DNA from: Lasiodiplodia sp. COLG20
Lineage: Eukaryota > Ascomycota > Dothideomycetes > Botryosphaeriales > Botryosphaeriaceae
NCBI GenBank assembly: GCA_009801085.1
Contig: VNWV01000010.1
Span: 992,001-1,056,000, forward strand
Direction of reading: 5' to 3'
DNA length: 64,000 bases
The notes under the pieces are model-generated. The model saw only the letters and a list, made by a program, of their open reading frames with translations. It was not told the origin of the DNA and did no database searches. The position numbers and the translations under genes are program-made. Below are positions 35,393 through 47,445 of this stretch, in pieces (position 1 is the stretch's first letter; the number at the start of each line of letters is the position of its first letter).

Positions 35393-36962
35393 TTAGAGCA
35401 TGGGCTTGATGTTGTCGGCAACGGCAAAGGGAGCCTCGGTCTTGGACTTGACCTCGTCGACGGTGACGCCGTCAGCGAGCTCGACGAGGGTCAGGCCGTT
35501 GGTGAAGTCGACATCGAAAACGCACTGAATATTTAGTTAGCAACGAGTCCTCTTGTCGAACGAATCTGAAAGAGGGGAAATAGAAAAAGAGACTTACGAG
35601 ATCAGTGATGATCCTGCTGACGCAAGACCTGCCGGTGAGCGGGAACTCGCACTGCTTGAGGATCTTGGGGCGGCCCTTCTTGTCCGTGTGCTCCATGGTA
35701 ACGACAACCTTGGTGTTCTGCGGGTTGGACACAAGATCCATGGCGCCACCGAAGCCCTTGATCTTGCCGGGCAGCATCCAGTTGGCGAGGTCGCCCTTGG
35801 CCGAAACCTGCATGGCGCCGAGGATGGTGAGGTCGATGCGGCCGGAGCGGATCATGCCGAACGACTCGTCGCTGCCGAAGCAGGAGGCGCCGGGCCGCAG
35901 CGTCACCGTCTCCTTGCCGGCGTTGATCAGATCCGGGTCCTCCAGGCCCTTGGCCGGGTAGGGCCCGAGGCCGAGAATGCCGTTCTCCGACTGCAGCTGC
36001 ACCTCGACCGACTCGTCGACGAAGGACGGGGCCAGCATGGGCATGCCGATGCCCAGGTTGGCGTACATGCCGTTCTTGAACTCCTTGGCGGCGCGGCGCA
36101 CGATGCGCTCGCGCTTGTTGGCGGCGTCGCCCGAGCCCAGGCTGGACATGGCGTCGGCCGGGTCCTTGGCGTTGACGACCTTTTCGATGTTCTTGGGCTG
36201 GGTGCTCTGGATGACGCGCTTGACGTAGATGCCGGGCACGTGGACGGCGGCCGGGTCGATCTCGCCGACCTCGACAATGTGCTCGGCCTCGACGATGGTC
36301 GTCTTGGCGTTGCGGGCCATGGCGCCGTTGAAGTTCTGCGCAGCGAAGCGGAACTGCACGTTGCCCAGCTTGTCGGCCTTCCACGCCTTGATGAAGGCGT
36401 AGTCGCCGCGGATGGCCTCCTCCATCACGTAGCTCTTGCCATCAAAGACCTTGACGTCACGCGGGGTCGAGTACTGGGCGATGGTGCCGTCCGGGTTGAA
36501 CTTGAGCGGCAGCTCGCCCGTCTGCACGACGGTGCCGAAGGCGGCGGGCGTGAAGAAGGCCGGGATGCCATGGCCGCCCGCGCGGCACCGCTCGGCGAGC
36601 GTGCCCTGCGGCGTGAGCTCCAGCTCGATCTCGCCCTTCAGGTACTTTGACTCAAACACCTTGTTCTCGCCCACGTACGACGCGATCATCTTGCGGATCT
36701 GGCCCGACTCCAGCAGCAGGCCCAGCCCGGACCCCACCACGCCCGCGTTGTTCGACACGGCCGTCAAGCCCTTGATGCTGGGCGTCTTGTGCACCTGGTT
36801 GATCAGCGTGTCGGGCACGCCGCACAGCCCGAATCCGCCGCACAGGAGCGTGCTGTCCGACTTCATGTCCGCAATCGCCGCCTCGGCCGACGGCAGCACC
36901 TTGTTGATCTCGAAGCGCCGTGTCGACGACGCGAATGTGCGCGCGAGGAGGGTGGCCTGCAT
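35393..36962 (-). CDS. succinyl-CoA:3-ketoacid CoA transferase, mitochondrial
   Basis: Transfers CoA from succinyl-CoA to acetoacetate in ketone-body use. In filamentous fungi related transferases also move CoA to acetate or propionate. Exons 36962-35598 and 35524-35393 (intron 35597-35525, phase 0) give 498 residues. The presequence [22 protein letters not shown] is mitochondrial in type. The alpha part has [16 protein letters not shown] and [15 protein letters not shown]; the beta part has [16 protein letters not shown] and the catalytic Glu326 in [12 protein letters not shown], then [14 protein letters not shown] and [16 protein letters not shown]. Both halves are fused in one chain, as in eukaryotic SCOT. 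The ATG at 36962 is the only one before the presequence. The exact acceptor acid is not decided by sequence. Confidence 0.94.
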
Positions 36963-38661
36963 CGTCAGTGGCACTTCAAAGCAGCAGGAAAGCAGAGAAC
37001 ACCCACCTTGGACGAATTGGACGACGCAAAGAAGCGCGCGGTGCGCACGCCCATAGCTATCGACGGCATGACGGCGGAGGGTGTGGATGTAGGCCGGAAG
37101 CGGCGGGTCAAAACAATTGCCTGCACGGATTCAACGACAGAAGCTCCAGACTTCTGCACACGGGCACCTAGTCGACTGCGAGATGAGTCTGGGGGATTGG
37201 GGAGGGAGGAAAGAAAGGATGGGGAGAAAGAAAGGTCGTAGCAGAAGGGCGGCGTTGTGTTTTGGCCTCCGCCATGGCCGGAAGTTGTCGCGGTAATTGG
37301 CGGCCTTGACCCTGCGGCGAGTAGGCTGGCAAGCTCGCGGCCAGCGAGGGGTCAAGCTTGGGGAGCTGTTCTTCGGCTAAGAGCGACGGGTATCCCCCAC
37401 ACGGCCGCGGAACTGCGCCCGCCAGTGTCGGAACGTCCACCCTCGCCCGCCGGAATTGCGTCGCTTTCCGCACCTTGCCGACCTGCCTCTTTCTCTGCCA
37501 TTTCTTCCTGTCTCAATTGCACGTCGCTGAGCGCGACTGTAGCTTGCACCGGACGTGCGGCTGGCAGAACGACGACTGCACGACGCGCGACGCGCTGCGA
37601 TAGTCTTCTCCCGGCGCACTTCCTCGGCTAAGTCTTCACCCGATTGCGGGCGGCAGCTACCCGGTCCCGAGCCTGCGGATGCGCTCTACCAAGCAACGTC
37701 TGAACGCTGCTGATGAGCCTTCTTCCTCACCACCTTGCCCGTTCCGTCCCGCATCTTTCTCGTTCGTCCGAGGATGCTCTCAACCCGTTCTCGTTGCGGC
37801 CCATTCCCTCTTCTGGCCACCCTACCCCGCAAAACGTACGAGCCCCTCACAGACGAGCAATTACTTGCGATATCGCTGCCCCCAACAGCTTGTCTCCCAA
37901 ATAGGAAATCTTTGCTGGTGCTATACGCTACACCGCACCCGAACTCCGTCCAAGAACCGACCGAGTCCTATTTCTCGTCTCCACACAGCTCATACAAAGT
38001 GGAGGCGTATGAGATCATATTCAAACCACTCTCGATTATTTTTAGCTTTTTACTGTGTTCCCGGTCCCGTAGCGATTACTTCAAAAGCCAGACTAGCCAC
38101 CTGCAAAAGACAGACCCTTTTCACTCCTCTCCATGGTGCCGCAAGACGCCGCCCTCGCTCTCCGCCTTCGCCCCCGTCCAAATGACCCTCCCCAAAAGTC
38201 CGTGTCCTCTATAACCTTCCACCACCGTCTATTCCGTCGGATCCTCGCCGACTTCCCATAAGCTTTTGTTGAGCCATTTGACAGCCAAAACGTTTTTCCA
38301 ATCCGAGCGTCCGAAAAAGCTGGATGAAGCCGCAGTTCTTCCAGATACTGCCCTCCCTCTCCAACCCCACAATCGCGGCCTTGCTGATCGCGTCTTTGAA
38401 TTTCCCGACAGTGCTGTATTCCAAGTCATCTGCCCGTTCGCAACCGCCTTGTTGGCTCGTCAACGGTCCTCGTTACAGTGGGTCACGAAGAATTCATGTG
38501 TGTCCCGCGAGGCGGACCTTCGCGACAAGGTCCAGACGTAAATGTATGACAAACGTCCGGGCCTTGTCTTCCACTGCCAGGTGAAAATCTTTCGTAACCC
38601 ACCGTGTAGTGGCCACCCGACCATCGTTCCACAGTCGGACATGGCCCCGTCAGACCACTAT
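36963..38661. other. intergenic region, no gene seen
   Basis: 1.7 kb between two minus-strand genes. Overlapping open frames of up to about 170 codons occur on both strands near 37680-38215 but look like pyrimidine-rich leader sequence. None is recognisable. Confidence 0.45.
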
Positions 38662-41002
38662 TCATCCCGGTGGTGTCCTCTTCACGCCCCAGATGATGCT
38701 ATCCATCAGCGCGTACGGGCTCGCCTCGCTGTCCAAATCCGCCATCAATGGACTCTGATTCATCCCAAACATTGCGTCATCGCCGATCAACGCGCCATTG
38801 ATGTCATCGATGCTGTATCCCGTCATATTCGGCGTGCTCGATGCTGTTGCCGTGTTGGGGACGATGCTCTGCGAGGTCGAGCTGTTCATCATCTGCTGCT
38901 GCTGCTGTTGCTGCTTTGCGTCTTGCAAGTTCAGCAGTTTTCTCAGCGCAATCATCGAGCGGGTGACGGGCGTGGACAGTTCGGTTGGATCGACCTTGGA
39001 CGTTATATCAGTGAGGACGGAGATTAGTTTCTCCAGCAGCATGCGAGCGCGCTCGTTGCGCTCCGGCTCCTTGAGGATGCCGAGAAGAAGAGCGCAGCTG
39101 AGGGAACGGTGCACGGCAGCCCATGAGCGGCTCGCGAAGACCGTCATGTTCTGCAGGCCGAGGAAGGCCTCGACCGTGTTGGCCAGGCTGTCGATGCACG
39201 CCTTGCGCAAGGGCCGGGCCAGTTCGTGGTCGGTCACGGATGGACTTATCGCCGGCCGGCACAGCTCAGACGTGATATAGGACATGTGCAAGTACAGTGC
39301 CCAGTGCTCGAGCTGGTTCCGCATCGATCGGCATTTGCGGGAGTCGCGGAGGTAGTCTGCCGCATCGAGCATAATGTCCTGGATATCCTGGCGTCGCTGT
39401 GCTATCCTTGACAATGTCTCCTGCGAGCTGTGACTCAGAGCGCGGTCGCTGACGATGTCCAGTCCGACCTTGCACAGGCGATACATGCACTCGATGTACG
39501 GCCGGTTGCCCGGGCTGGACTCGGGGCTGAGCGGGACAGCCTCGCTGGTGCCCATCGAGGACGCCCGGTCAAAGGTGATGGAGAGCAGGCTATCCTGCCA
39601 CAACACGGACCACCATATCTTCTTTCTCGTGAGCTTCATCTCTTCCGTGGTATGAGAGGGGCAGGTCCGGTGCAATCCTTGGCTCTGCGCTAGGCGAATA
39701 GTCAGGCCGAGGAGCGACCAGGCGACGCCAGCATTCATGTTGTTGGACATCACGTTACCGAGGATCAGGAGCGTCTGGATCGTCTCTAGGTTCGAATGCG
39801 AGAGGAAATTGGTGATCCGCAGGCACTCGAAGCTGCAGCAAATATAGACCTGTGACGTTAATTCGCGCTCCTTGCGCGGCAGAGCCGAACATTGGCAGCC
39901 CGAGGCCAGAACGGCGAAGAGCAACCCAACCCAATGGAGATCTTTTCCGAAAATAGTCTGCTCCGTGACCCCACTGATGCTTCCATCTTCGCTTGTCTGC
40001 GAGCCCCCACGAGCAATGAGAAATCGAAGCAGCTCCGACTCGAGCTTTTCGATGTCCGCGATGGCCGGGAAAACCGTGTGGGCCGTCTCCTTGTGGTACT
40101 TCAGCAGGTTCCAGCAGTCCGAGTCGTTGGGGAGGGCGTTGCAGAGCTCGTAGATGCGGTTCATCGAACCATGCGGCAGCCCCCAGAGATCCACGAACGG
40201 GTACGTGGCGGATTCGTTGTCCAGGCCGAAGAGAGGCAGCACATTCTTGCCGAGCAGTTCCTGGACGGGTGCACTGCCGCCCTCGCCCTTGCCTAGTGAC
40301 ATGACCAGCGCGGGCACGGAGCTGCTGCCCAGGTGCACTGTCTGGCCGGTGATGCTGTTGGTCGTGTGAATGCCCTGGGAGGTGAGCTGGCCGTCGTGGT
40401 GCTTCGGCGGCGGGCTCGCGCCGGCGTCGGGGATGACGTGGTGCTGCTGATGGTGGTGGCCATTCTGGATCGGCGCGTTCGAGATTTCGGAAGCCTGCTT
40501 GATGGTGCTTTTAAGGTCGATCAGGGAGCGCTCGACGGTGTTGAGCTTGGAGCACAGGCGCTCCCAGTCCTCGCGGCCGATGGTGACGGTTCCATTGCCG
40601 TTGTACTGGATACCGGAGCCGAGCCCGTTGGAGGCTTCTGGCGGCTGGCTGCCATGGTTCATCCGCTTCGCGGGCGGATGCGACTCAGCAGGCGGGTGGT
40701 AGGTGCAAAGCTCGGGATGCTCTCTCGCTGCAAGACAAGTCAGCTACTAGCCGGCGGGCTTGGGCGGGGGAAGCCAGCGCGGAGTGCATACCGATGCACG
40801 TCTTGCACGGGACGGCCTGGTCGCACTTGACCTTGCGCTGGCGGCACGGGTAGCAGGCCTTGTACTCGCGGGCCTTTCTCTTGCGGCGCAGTATCTCGTC
40901 GACGTCTGAGCGCGACGCCTCGGCGGGATTGAACTGCGACGCGGATTGGGAGGGCTGGGTGCTGGGGCTCTGCGACTCCATGCCGGGCTCTGACTTGAAC
41001 AT
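38662..41002 (-). CDS. Zn2Cys6 transcription factor with fungal_trans domain
   Basis: Exons 41002-40792 and 40727-38662 (intron 40791-40728 within the zinc cluster) give 758 residues. The cluster is C50-x2-C53-x6-C60-x5-C66-x2-C69-x8-C78, with YPCRQRKVKCDQAVPCKTC, and the last Cys is supplied by exon 2 (EHPELCTYHPP). A coiled linker (LCSKLNTVERSLIDLKSTI) follows. The middle-homology region includes LLFAVLASGCQCS, SLLGLTIRLAQSQGLHRTCP and KKIWWSVLWQDSLLSITFDR. A polyQ tract (about seven Gln) precedes a short C-terminal tail. It resembles a broadly conserved but, to me, unnamed fungal regulator. Its targets cannot be inferred; the MFS gene 2 kb upstream is a possible neighbour target only by position. 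The 3' end at 38662 is convincing. Confidence 0.9.
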
Positions 41003-42955
41003 TGGAAGGCGACTGGGTCAGCGGGGTGCGGCGGGCATGCTGCAGCTCGGCGGCGGGCAGAGAGCCGGTGGTGGACTTGATGAGCGGATGAGCTGGGAGA
41101 TGCGAGAGGGTTGCGAGTAATGAGAGCTCGGCAGGCCGCGACTTTTCGTCACTGCTGCTAGCCGCTGCCCGCGCGCGGGACGAACACCCAACGTCTGGGG
41201 CCACTTATTTCCAGCTCTCGCGTTTCGAGTGGGCTAGGGCCGGGCGCGCCGCGCATTGGTGCGCCCGCAGCAATCGACGCCGGGGCGCCTGAGGCCGCCG
41301 CGCTGCCAGCGCCCGGGCGGCATGCTCGGCATGGGTTCATCCTGGAGCAGATCTCTGCCAGGCAGCGCGACAAAATAGCGCAGGGGGCGCTGCTGATGAA
41401 TCTTCGCTTGATGCACCGTCATCATCGGGCGCCCCTCCGGCACGGACCCGCACGTCGCCAGCAAAGAGAAAAAATCGCCATGTGCTGGCCGCGGCAGAAG
41501 CTTCGAGTGCTGAGCACGGCCGACGCTGCCACCCGAGTCGGCGATCGCGTCGGCTCTCGCAGAGCTTAGCCTTGGCTAACGCGGCAACCGTCGCCCTCAG
41601 CCCTACAAACCACCCGTCCGACGTGCCATGATGACATGCCGCTGCGGGAGCCTCATCATCACCCTTCCATCGGCGCCTGGGTCCCTGTCGGCCGTTGCCG
41701 GACGCATGGCCATCAAATCACGCAGTATCTAATGGCTCATCGGCTCGTCGCTCCATTTTTAGCCTCCCTCAAAAGCCTTCTCTGTCACGAGTGCGTGATG
41801 CGCACTTTTCGCATCGAGCTTTCTTCGCGAATCGGAGCCGCATCGCTTCTCCTTTCAACTGCATCCTCACCGCTGTGGGGGTTTGCCCCCGGTCCCGCTC
41901 GACCCGCAGCCGTGCTTCTTGCTCTCAGTAGATGCCAGGTCATTGACCACCCGCACGTATATCAACCCACGTATAAAAAGGAGTACCGAAGCAGCTGCCG
42001 GACAACGGGAAGACTTTGTCCTACCCGAGGAACAGCACGGCAACTTGACACTCTCGCCCGTGGACCCAAGTGTGTACACACCAGCACTCCCTTGCCCAGG
42101 AGACACTTCAACCCCTGACCACGGGGGGCTACTGCAGGTCTCGCCCTTTGGCATTCCGCGAGAGTCTTTGCGTTATTTTTCACGATACGCAGTTGAGGCC
42201 GGCGCCAGATGCGGATTGGGTTGAGATACGCACGAGGACACCCGGACGCCCCTCCGTTGCAAATCTACGTCACAGGTCTGTCTACGTGGTAGAAAGATGA
42301 AGTCATTACCGGGCATTAGAAGAACGAAATTACTACCAAGGTCTGGAATGGTGGTGAAGTCATTAACGGGATTCAGAAGAGTGAAGCCGTTCCAGGCTCT
42401 GGTGAGTCATTACCAGCCTCTGAAGCGAACGAACATCTCGAGTGAAGAAATTATCAGTCTCTAGAGTGAAAGAACCACCAGCCTCTGGAGTGAAGGAAGT
42501 ACCAGCATCTCCAAGAGTGAGTCATTACCCAGTCTCAAGCACGCTCAGTTTGACTTTATCAATCGCATTATCTGTACAACATATCTCCCATCCCTTCGTC
42601 TCAGCGGCCCTCCGCCTGGTATCTTGAACCCCATCATTAAATACATAAAGTACGGTAAAGAAAAAAAAAAAGAAAAACCAAGAAACGCCGCTTTTGATAT
42701 CGCAATCTTTTTGACAGCCAGTGTCAATGGGAATCTTGTCTGTAAGTCTCACCATCTAGTGGTCTATGTCTAGGGTCTATTTTGTCGATTCAGGGAATCG
42801 TCTACTCCCAGCGAAGGAAAAACGTGATCGCTTTTTGGGACTTTTTTTCCGAAACCGATTTCGCTTCGAACATTGAGAGGAACGAGGCCAAAAAAGGAGC
42901 AACAGCCGAGAAGCTGTCAGGAAATGGCTGAATTTTGCCGCTTTCGTCCAGCCGT
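41003..42955. other. intergenic region with minisatellite
   Basis: 1.95 kb between the regulator and the MFS gene. Contains the degenerate repeat at 42297-42537 and a poly-A/purine run at 42658-42683. No gene recognised. Confidence 0.5.
42297..42537. repeat. degenerate minisatellite, about 10 units of about 24 nt
   Basis: Unit consensus GTGAAGTCATTACCAGCCTC plus four bases recurs about ten times with many changes. Good copies start near 42298, 42356, 42403, 42442, 42465 and 42489. GAGTGAAG and CAGCCTCTG are the best-kept parts. The block lies about 420 bp beyond the stop codon of the minus-strand MFS gene. Confidence 0.75.
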
Positions 42956-44840
42956 TTAGTGGGCATGGTCGGCGGCAGGGGCGCCCTTCTCGTTTTGGTT
43001 CTCCTCGTCGTCACCGCTGTACGCAAACTTCGAGTGGCGGCGAATGGCAGCACCCTTAAAGAAGAAGACGAAGGGAATGGCGCAGCAGGCGAGACCGATG
43101 AACGCCAGAAGCGTCGATGCCCACTGGTATCCGAGACGCTCGTACATCTGCTCCGTGAAGAGCACGACGGCAGCACCCCAGAACGACCGGATGAACGTCT
43201 TGGCAGCCAGCGCTGAAGCGGCCTGGTGCTGGTAGGAGTCGACGAGGTAGTTGTTGGCGGCGTTGTACAGGAAAATGAAACCGAAACCAACGGGGAAGCC
43301 GCCCATCGCGGGACCCCACCAGGAGATGCGGGGGTACGAGGTCCAGGCGAAGATGAACAGTCCGATCGGAATGAACCAGCAAGACGCCATCATCGGCCAC
43401 AAGCGGGCCTCCGCCGGGGGCCTTCCGTTGTGCTTGGCGGAGAGGTAGAGGTAGTGCTTGTTGACCCACGGAGAGCACACCGCGCTGGCAATGACGCCGA
43501 TGGCGAGAGGGATGAACATGAGGCCGGTAGTTGATGCGCTGTAGCCCTTACCCTCTTGGAAGACGATGGGGTATCTGCGGAGCGGTTAGCGGGGAGCGAC
43601 TCGCACCGTTCAAACGGGGATGACTTACGCAACGAAGAACATGTACAGCAATCCGTACAAAACGCTCATGTAGAGAGAGATGAAGAACACGATGGGTTCA
43701 AGGAACAAGAGCTGGAACGGGCGGAGCAAGAAGATGGAAATACGTTCGCTGAACGGGCGCTTGTCCAGGTCTTCCTCGGTGACGTACTTGTCGTCCCCGG
43801 TCTCCTTCCTCATCTTCTTCGCACGCTTGGCTAACAGGCTGGGCGTGTAGGTTTCGGGCACGGTGAACGTGATGAGTATCCAGGCTGCGCCGGAGAGGAT
43901 CAACTGGATCCAGTACAGCCATCGCCAGCCGAGGTTGTCAGCGAGGAAGCCACCGATCAAGGGACCGATCGCGGGGCCGATGAATCTACGACGCAGTCAG
44001 CTTGTGATGTTCAAAACTCCAATGGTACTACGTACGGTGCTGCACTGAAGGCTGCCATCGGGACGCCTCTCTCCTCGTTCTTCCAGAGATCCGCGAGTGT
44101 ACCGCCGACCAAGGTCATGGGGGCGCTGAAGGCAATGCCGTCGATAGCACGACCGACGAGGAGAGTTGCCATGTTTTTCGAAAGAGCGCCGGGCAAGACG
44201 AAGAGGAAGGCGACGAGCAGGGTAGACGCGTAGATTGGTTTCCTGCCGATGACCTCGCTGAGCGGGGCGAAAGCCATGGGTCCTAGAAGTCGATCGTCAA
44301 CACAACACAGTAACTCGTCGACCGAGGCTGCTGCTTACCGACACCGAAGCCGACGACGAAGAGGGTGATGGCCAAGAGGGAGACTTCTCTCGAAGCGCCG
44401 AACTCCTTTGCCGGGCCCTCGATATCCGCGGTGATGACCGAACTGTTCAACGCGACGACGAAACAGGTGAACGCCACACACATGGTGCACCACCACTTGT
44501 ACGCTTTGCTCCAGTTCTTGGGATTCTCGGGGTCATCAATCTTCCACGTGACGAGCTCATAGCGCTCGAAGTTGCCCGTCTTGTTGGACTTGACGGTCTT
44601 GAGGATGTGACCCTCAGTGGTCTCTTGGGTGTATTCTTCCAGGTTGGCATCGTGGCTCAGGGTTCGGGAGGGAAGGTTGACGAGCTCCTCTCCGGTGGGC
44701 TGTGACGCGCTCCTGGTGTGGCTGGTGGTGATGGGCTGGAAGCCAGTGTTGGCAAAATCTTGGGCATGGGTTTCATCGAACTTGGTGCTCGAGCTGTCCG
44801 AGCTCGAGTCACGCTTGTGGTTGCTTTCAGTATCTGCCAT
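42956..44840 (-). CDS. MFS transporter, DHA1 (drug:H+ antiporter) family
   Basis: Four exons, 44840-44339, 44282-44036, 43985-43629 and 43574-42956, with three introns of 50-56 nt, give 574 residues. A Ser/Thr-rich cytosolic N-terminus of about 105 residues precedes twelve predicted membrane helices. Family motifs: [12 protein letters not shown] (motif A), [17 protein letters not shown] and the antiporter motif C region [20 protein letters not shown] restored across intron 2. [21 protein letters not shown] before helix 1 is typical of fungal plasma-membrane DHA1 exporters of polyamines, drugs or fungal metabolites. The C-terminal tail is acidic. Substrate is unknown. Divergent from the GBP2-like gene. 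Confidence 0.92.
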
Positions 44841-46910
44841 GATGCTGAGACGTCTCAGGGGAGTCTGATTGGAAATATCTGTGCTGAATTCGCAGACCTC
44901 AGGAGCGGTCAGGGTTGTTTATATGTGGTCAGAGGAGTGATCCTTCGCTCGGGCAGCCCTACGGGCAACCGGTTTTCTCTCGGGTCCGCAGATAACAATT
45001 GACGCAGCCACAAATTTCAAGCCCCGATGATGAGACATTTTGCTGCGATTTAGGGACCTGCGCGAAGAGAAATGATCCGAAGTAGGAAGTGCCAGTGGCG
45101 ACGCCCGAGTGTACTCCGTGCCAAGACTTTTGCGCCGAGTTTCGAATCGCCGCCCAGATAAAGAGTCGACGACCCGTTGGGCTCTGCCGTGCCAAAAGTC
45201 CTTTAGCTCCCGCTCGACGACCTCGGCCGATGCTCCAGATAGCGGAGGCTGAGATGCTCCCCCCTCTTGGCCCTCCTCCGCTGTCGCAGCTGTTCCCATC
45301 GACCCCGGCCGATTTCAGTCCCGTGCTCGGCGAGCGCCTAGCAAAGCCAATTTTCGAGCTATCGCATGGCCCATATCCCGGCAGGACGACGTAGCTGGCC
45401 GATCCGGAGACATGGAAGCGCGCAGCGTGTGAGCTCATAGCGGTCGAGCATCGTCGTGGACTTTTGATGTAAGAGTGAGGGTACCAGGCTGGCCCAGCGC
45501 CCGACGGGCACAAGCGAGTCATGCAGCACACAAGTTGGCGCGGGCGTCAAGCTGATATCATGCAATGCAGGTCGTCCTGCGGTGCGGCGCGGGCTGGCCG
45601 GCGGGTTGTGCAATGATTGCATGCCGGGACGGGGCCGCTGGGGGCGTGTTTGGCCAGACCGTATTCCCCGCGTTTTTTCCCAGAGATTCTTCAAGGGCGC
45701 AGGATCACAGCGGCAAGCGTGCATAAAGGCCCCTTGGTTCCGCATGTGATCGCTTGCGCCGCGCACAAACTCCCGTCCGGGGGGGCCAGCTCGCAGAGGC
45801 GACGATTGCAAAAGGCGCGCGACAGATCGGCGGGGATCCGGGAGCCAGACCCGCTCGAGAGCTTGAGCGGCGCCGCTGGCGACCGTGCGGGTGGATGCTG
45901 CGAAGCTCGAGGTCGGCGCCCCCGCTGACACGAGCTGCTGGGCGATTGTGCCATCGGGGCGGCCATGATGCTCATGATATGCACAGCCAAGAACGATGGG
46001 TGGAGTTCGTGCATTGCCGCACAACCCGCTGCGGCGACGACGGGTACTGGCGCACGCCGCCCGACAAGGATGCGAGCAGTCCCTTGGACGGAAGCGGCAT
46101 AGGAGTCTGCGCGGCCGCGAGGATTCACGGCCCCAGGCGCGCGCTTTGGAGAGGGCCTTGTCCGGGCATATATTGGGGCGTCGGCTGCGCTGCGGAGGAG
46201 GCTGTTGACGGATTGGCTGCGGTTGGCTGCGGTTGGCTGCGTACAGTGTGCGACGGGCGCCCGGCCGGCTGGTGCTCTACTGTCAGCTCCGCTTTGTGCT
46301 TATCAGGTGTTGCGCGCATTAGCCAGCGGCAGGGAACTGGAGGGGAGCGGCCGTAGGTAGGTTCCTGTGGTTTTCAATCTGAAGCGCAGCACGGGCGGGC
46401 AGTTGTCAGACTGCGCTGGGAGCGACCAAGGACGCTGGGCCCGCGCGCCGCCGGCCGGCTGAGACAACGTCGCGTCGTCGCCGTCTCCGCACCGGCAGCA
46501 TCTGACAACTTCGGTCCACGTCCTTCAAGGTACAAAATCGCGTACCCACGGCAAAACCCAGCGACAAGCCTCGACCACATCCCCGGGCGCCGTACTCGCA
46601 ACGCGCTCTTGCCCGCTTCGGTCGCTTTCTGCGTGAGTCGCCGCTGCACGCTCCGCCCCATTGGCAGGCGTGATAGAGCAAGCCTCGACCGTGACTGCAG
46701 GCGAAAAGCAGGCAAACGCGATTCCACGCGCTCCCGAGACCCGCCTGCCGCACGCTCAGCTGCTGCTCTGCTCTGCCCGCTCGATCGCACTTGACGTCGA
46801 ACGTCCGATCCGACTGGTCGCTGCTTTGCCAAATCTATCCTCATATCCCTGTCATACCTGCCCCCAGCGTGCAGCTCCCATTCAATTGCCCTTATCCATT
46901 CAGCGCTATA
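44841..46910. other. intergenic region between divergent genes
   Basis: About 2.1 kb; GC-rich open frames overlap on both strands and none is recognisable. It contains three tandem copies of a GGTTGGCTGC decamer (first imperfect) at 46211-46240. Confidence 0.45.
46211..46240. repeat. three tandem decamers (GGTTGGCTGC)
   Basis: GATTGGCTGC followed by two perfect GGTTGGCTGC copies. Small, possibly slippage-derived. Confidence 0.7.
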
Positions 46911-47445
46911 ATGGGTAAGTCTCGTTAGCCTGCCTGTGCCTGCGCCTTTTCAACCCCCGCGGCCTCCTCCTTCTCGCCGCAGACTCTCCCAATTCTTCAC
47001 ACAAAGCCTCGCCGCGAGACAGACGCTCACGGCGCCCCGACAGACACCTCCGATTCCTACCGCCCTGCCACGGTAAGTCGTGCTGCTCTCCCTCCCCAAC
47101 CGCTGCCCTCTGCCCGCCCCTCCGCCGCTGCTCTGTGTCCCTTCGTCCATCAAGGTGTACTCGGCCGGTCTCCTCGTACCGCTGCTTGCTTTCCGCCCGG
47201 CGCCGGCGACGAGGCGTGGGCGCGTTGTCGTCGGAATTGGCAGTGGCCTCTTCGCCCTCACGGCCCACGGCGCGCGCGCGGTCGAGCGACGGAACTTCCC
47301 CTAGCCGACCGTTGCGCCAGACCGACCTTGCCCTGCAGCTTCCTGCCCTCACCCACGACACGCACCCCCATCAAGCGCACACAACCGATCACATCAGGCG
47401 GCCTGCTGCACGCCTATAAAGCGCCACCCAAGCCTCGCTTGCAAC
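46911..47445 (+). promoter_or_regulatory. 5' leader of the GBP2-like gene with two probable introns
   Basis: Strong donors GTAAGT at 46915 and 47073 and pyrimidine-rich acceptors ending at 46982 (CTTCTCGCCGCAG) and 47338 (CTTGCCCTGCAG) define two likely leader introns, 46915-46982 and 47073-47338. If both are removed, an ATG at 46911 reads without a stop for 67 codons into the ATG at 47446. TATAAA at 47415-47420 lies too close to 47446 to act as its TATA box. Confidence 0.4.

Noticed and set aside
35553..36650. 365-codon plus-strand frame opposite the CoA transferase
   Set aside because: Exact antisense shadow of a strongly recognisable gene; Gly/Val/Arg/Leu-rich translation typical of a reversed GC-rich coding frame.
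38866..38930. Trinucleotide (Gln) repeat in the Zn2Cys6 regulator as a possible expansion locus
   Set aside because: Only about seven consecutive Gln codons with mixed CAG/CAA; ordinary for fungal regulators.
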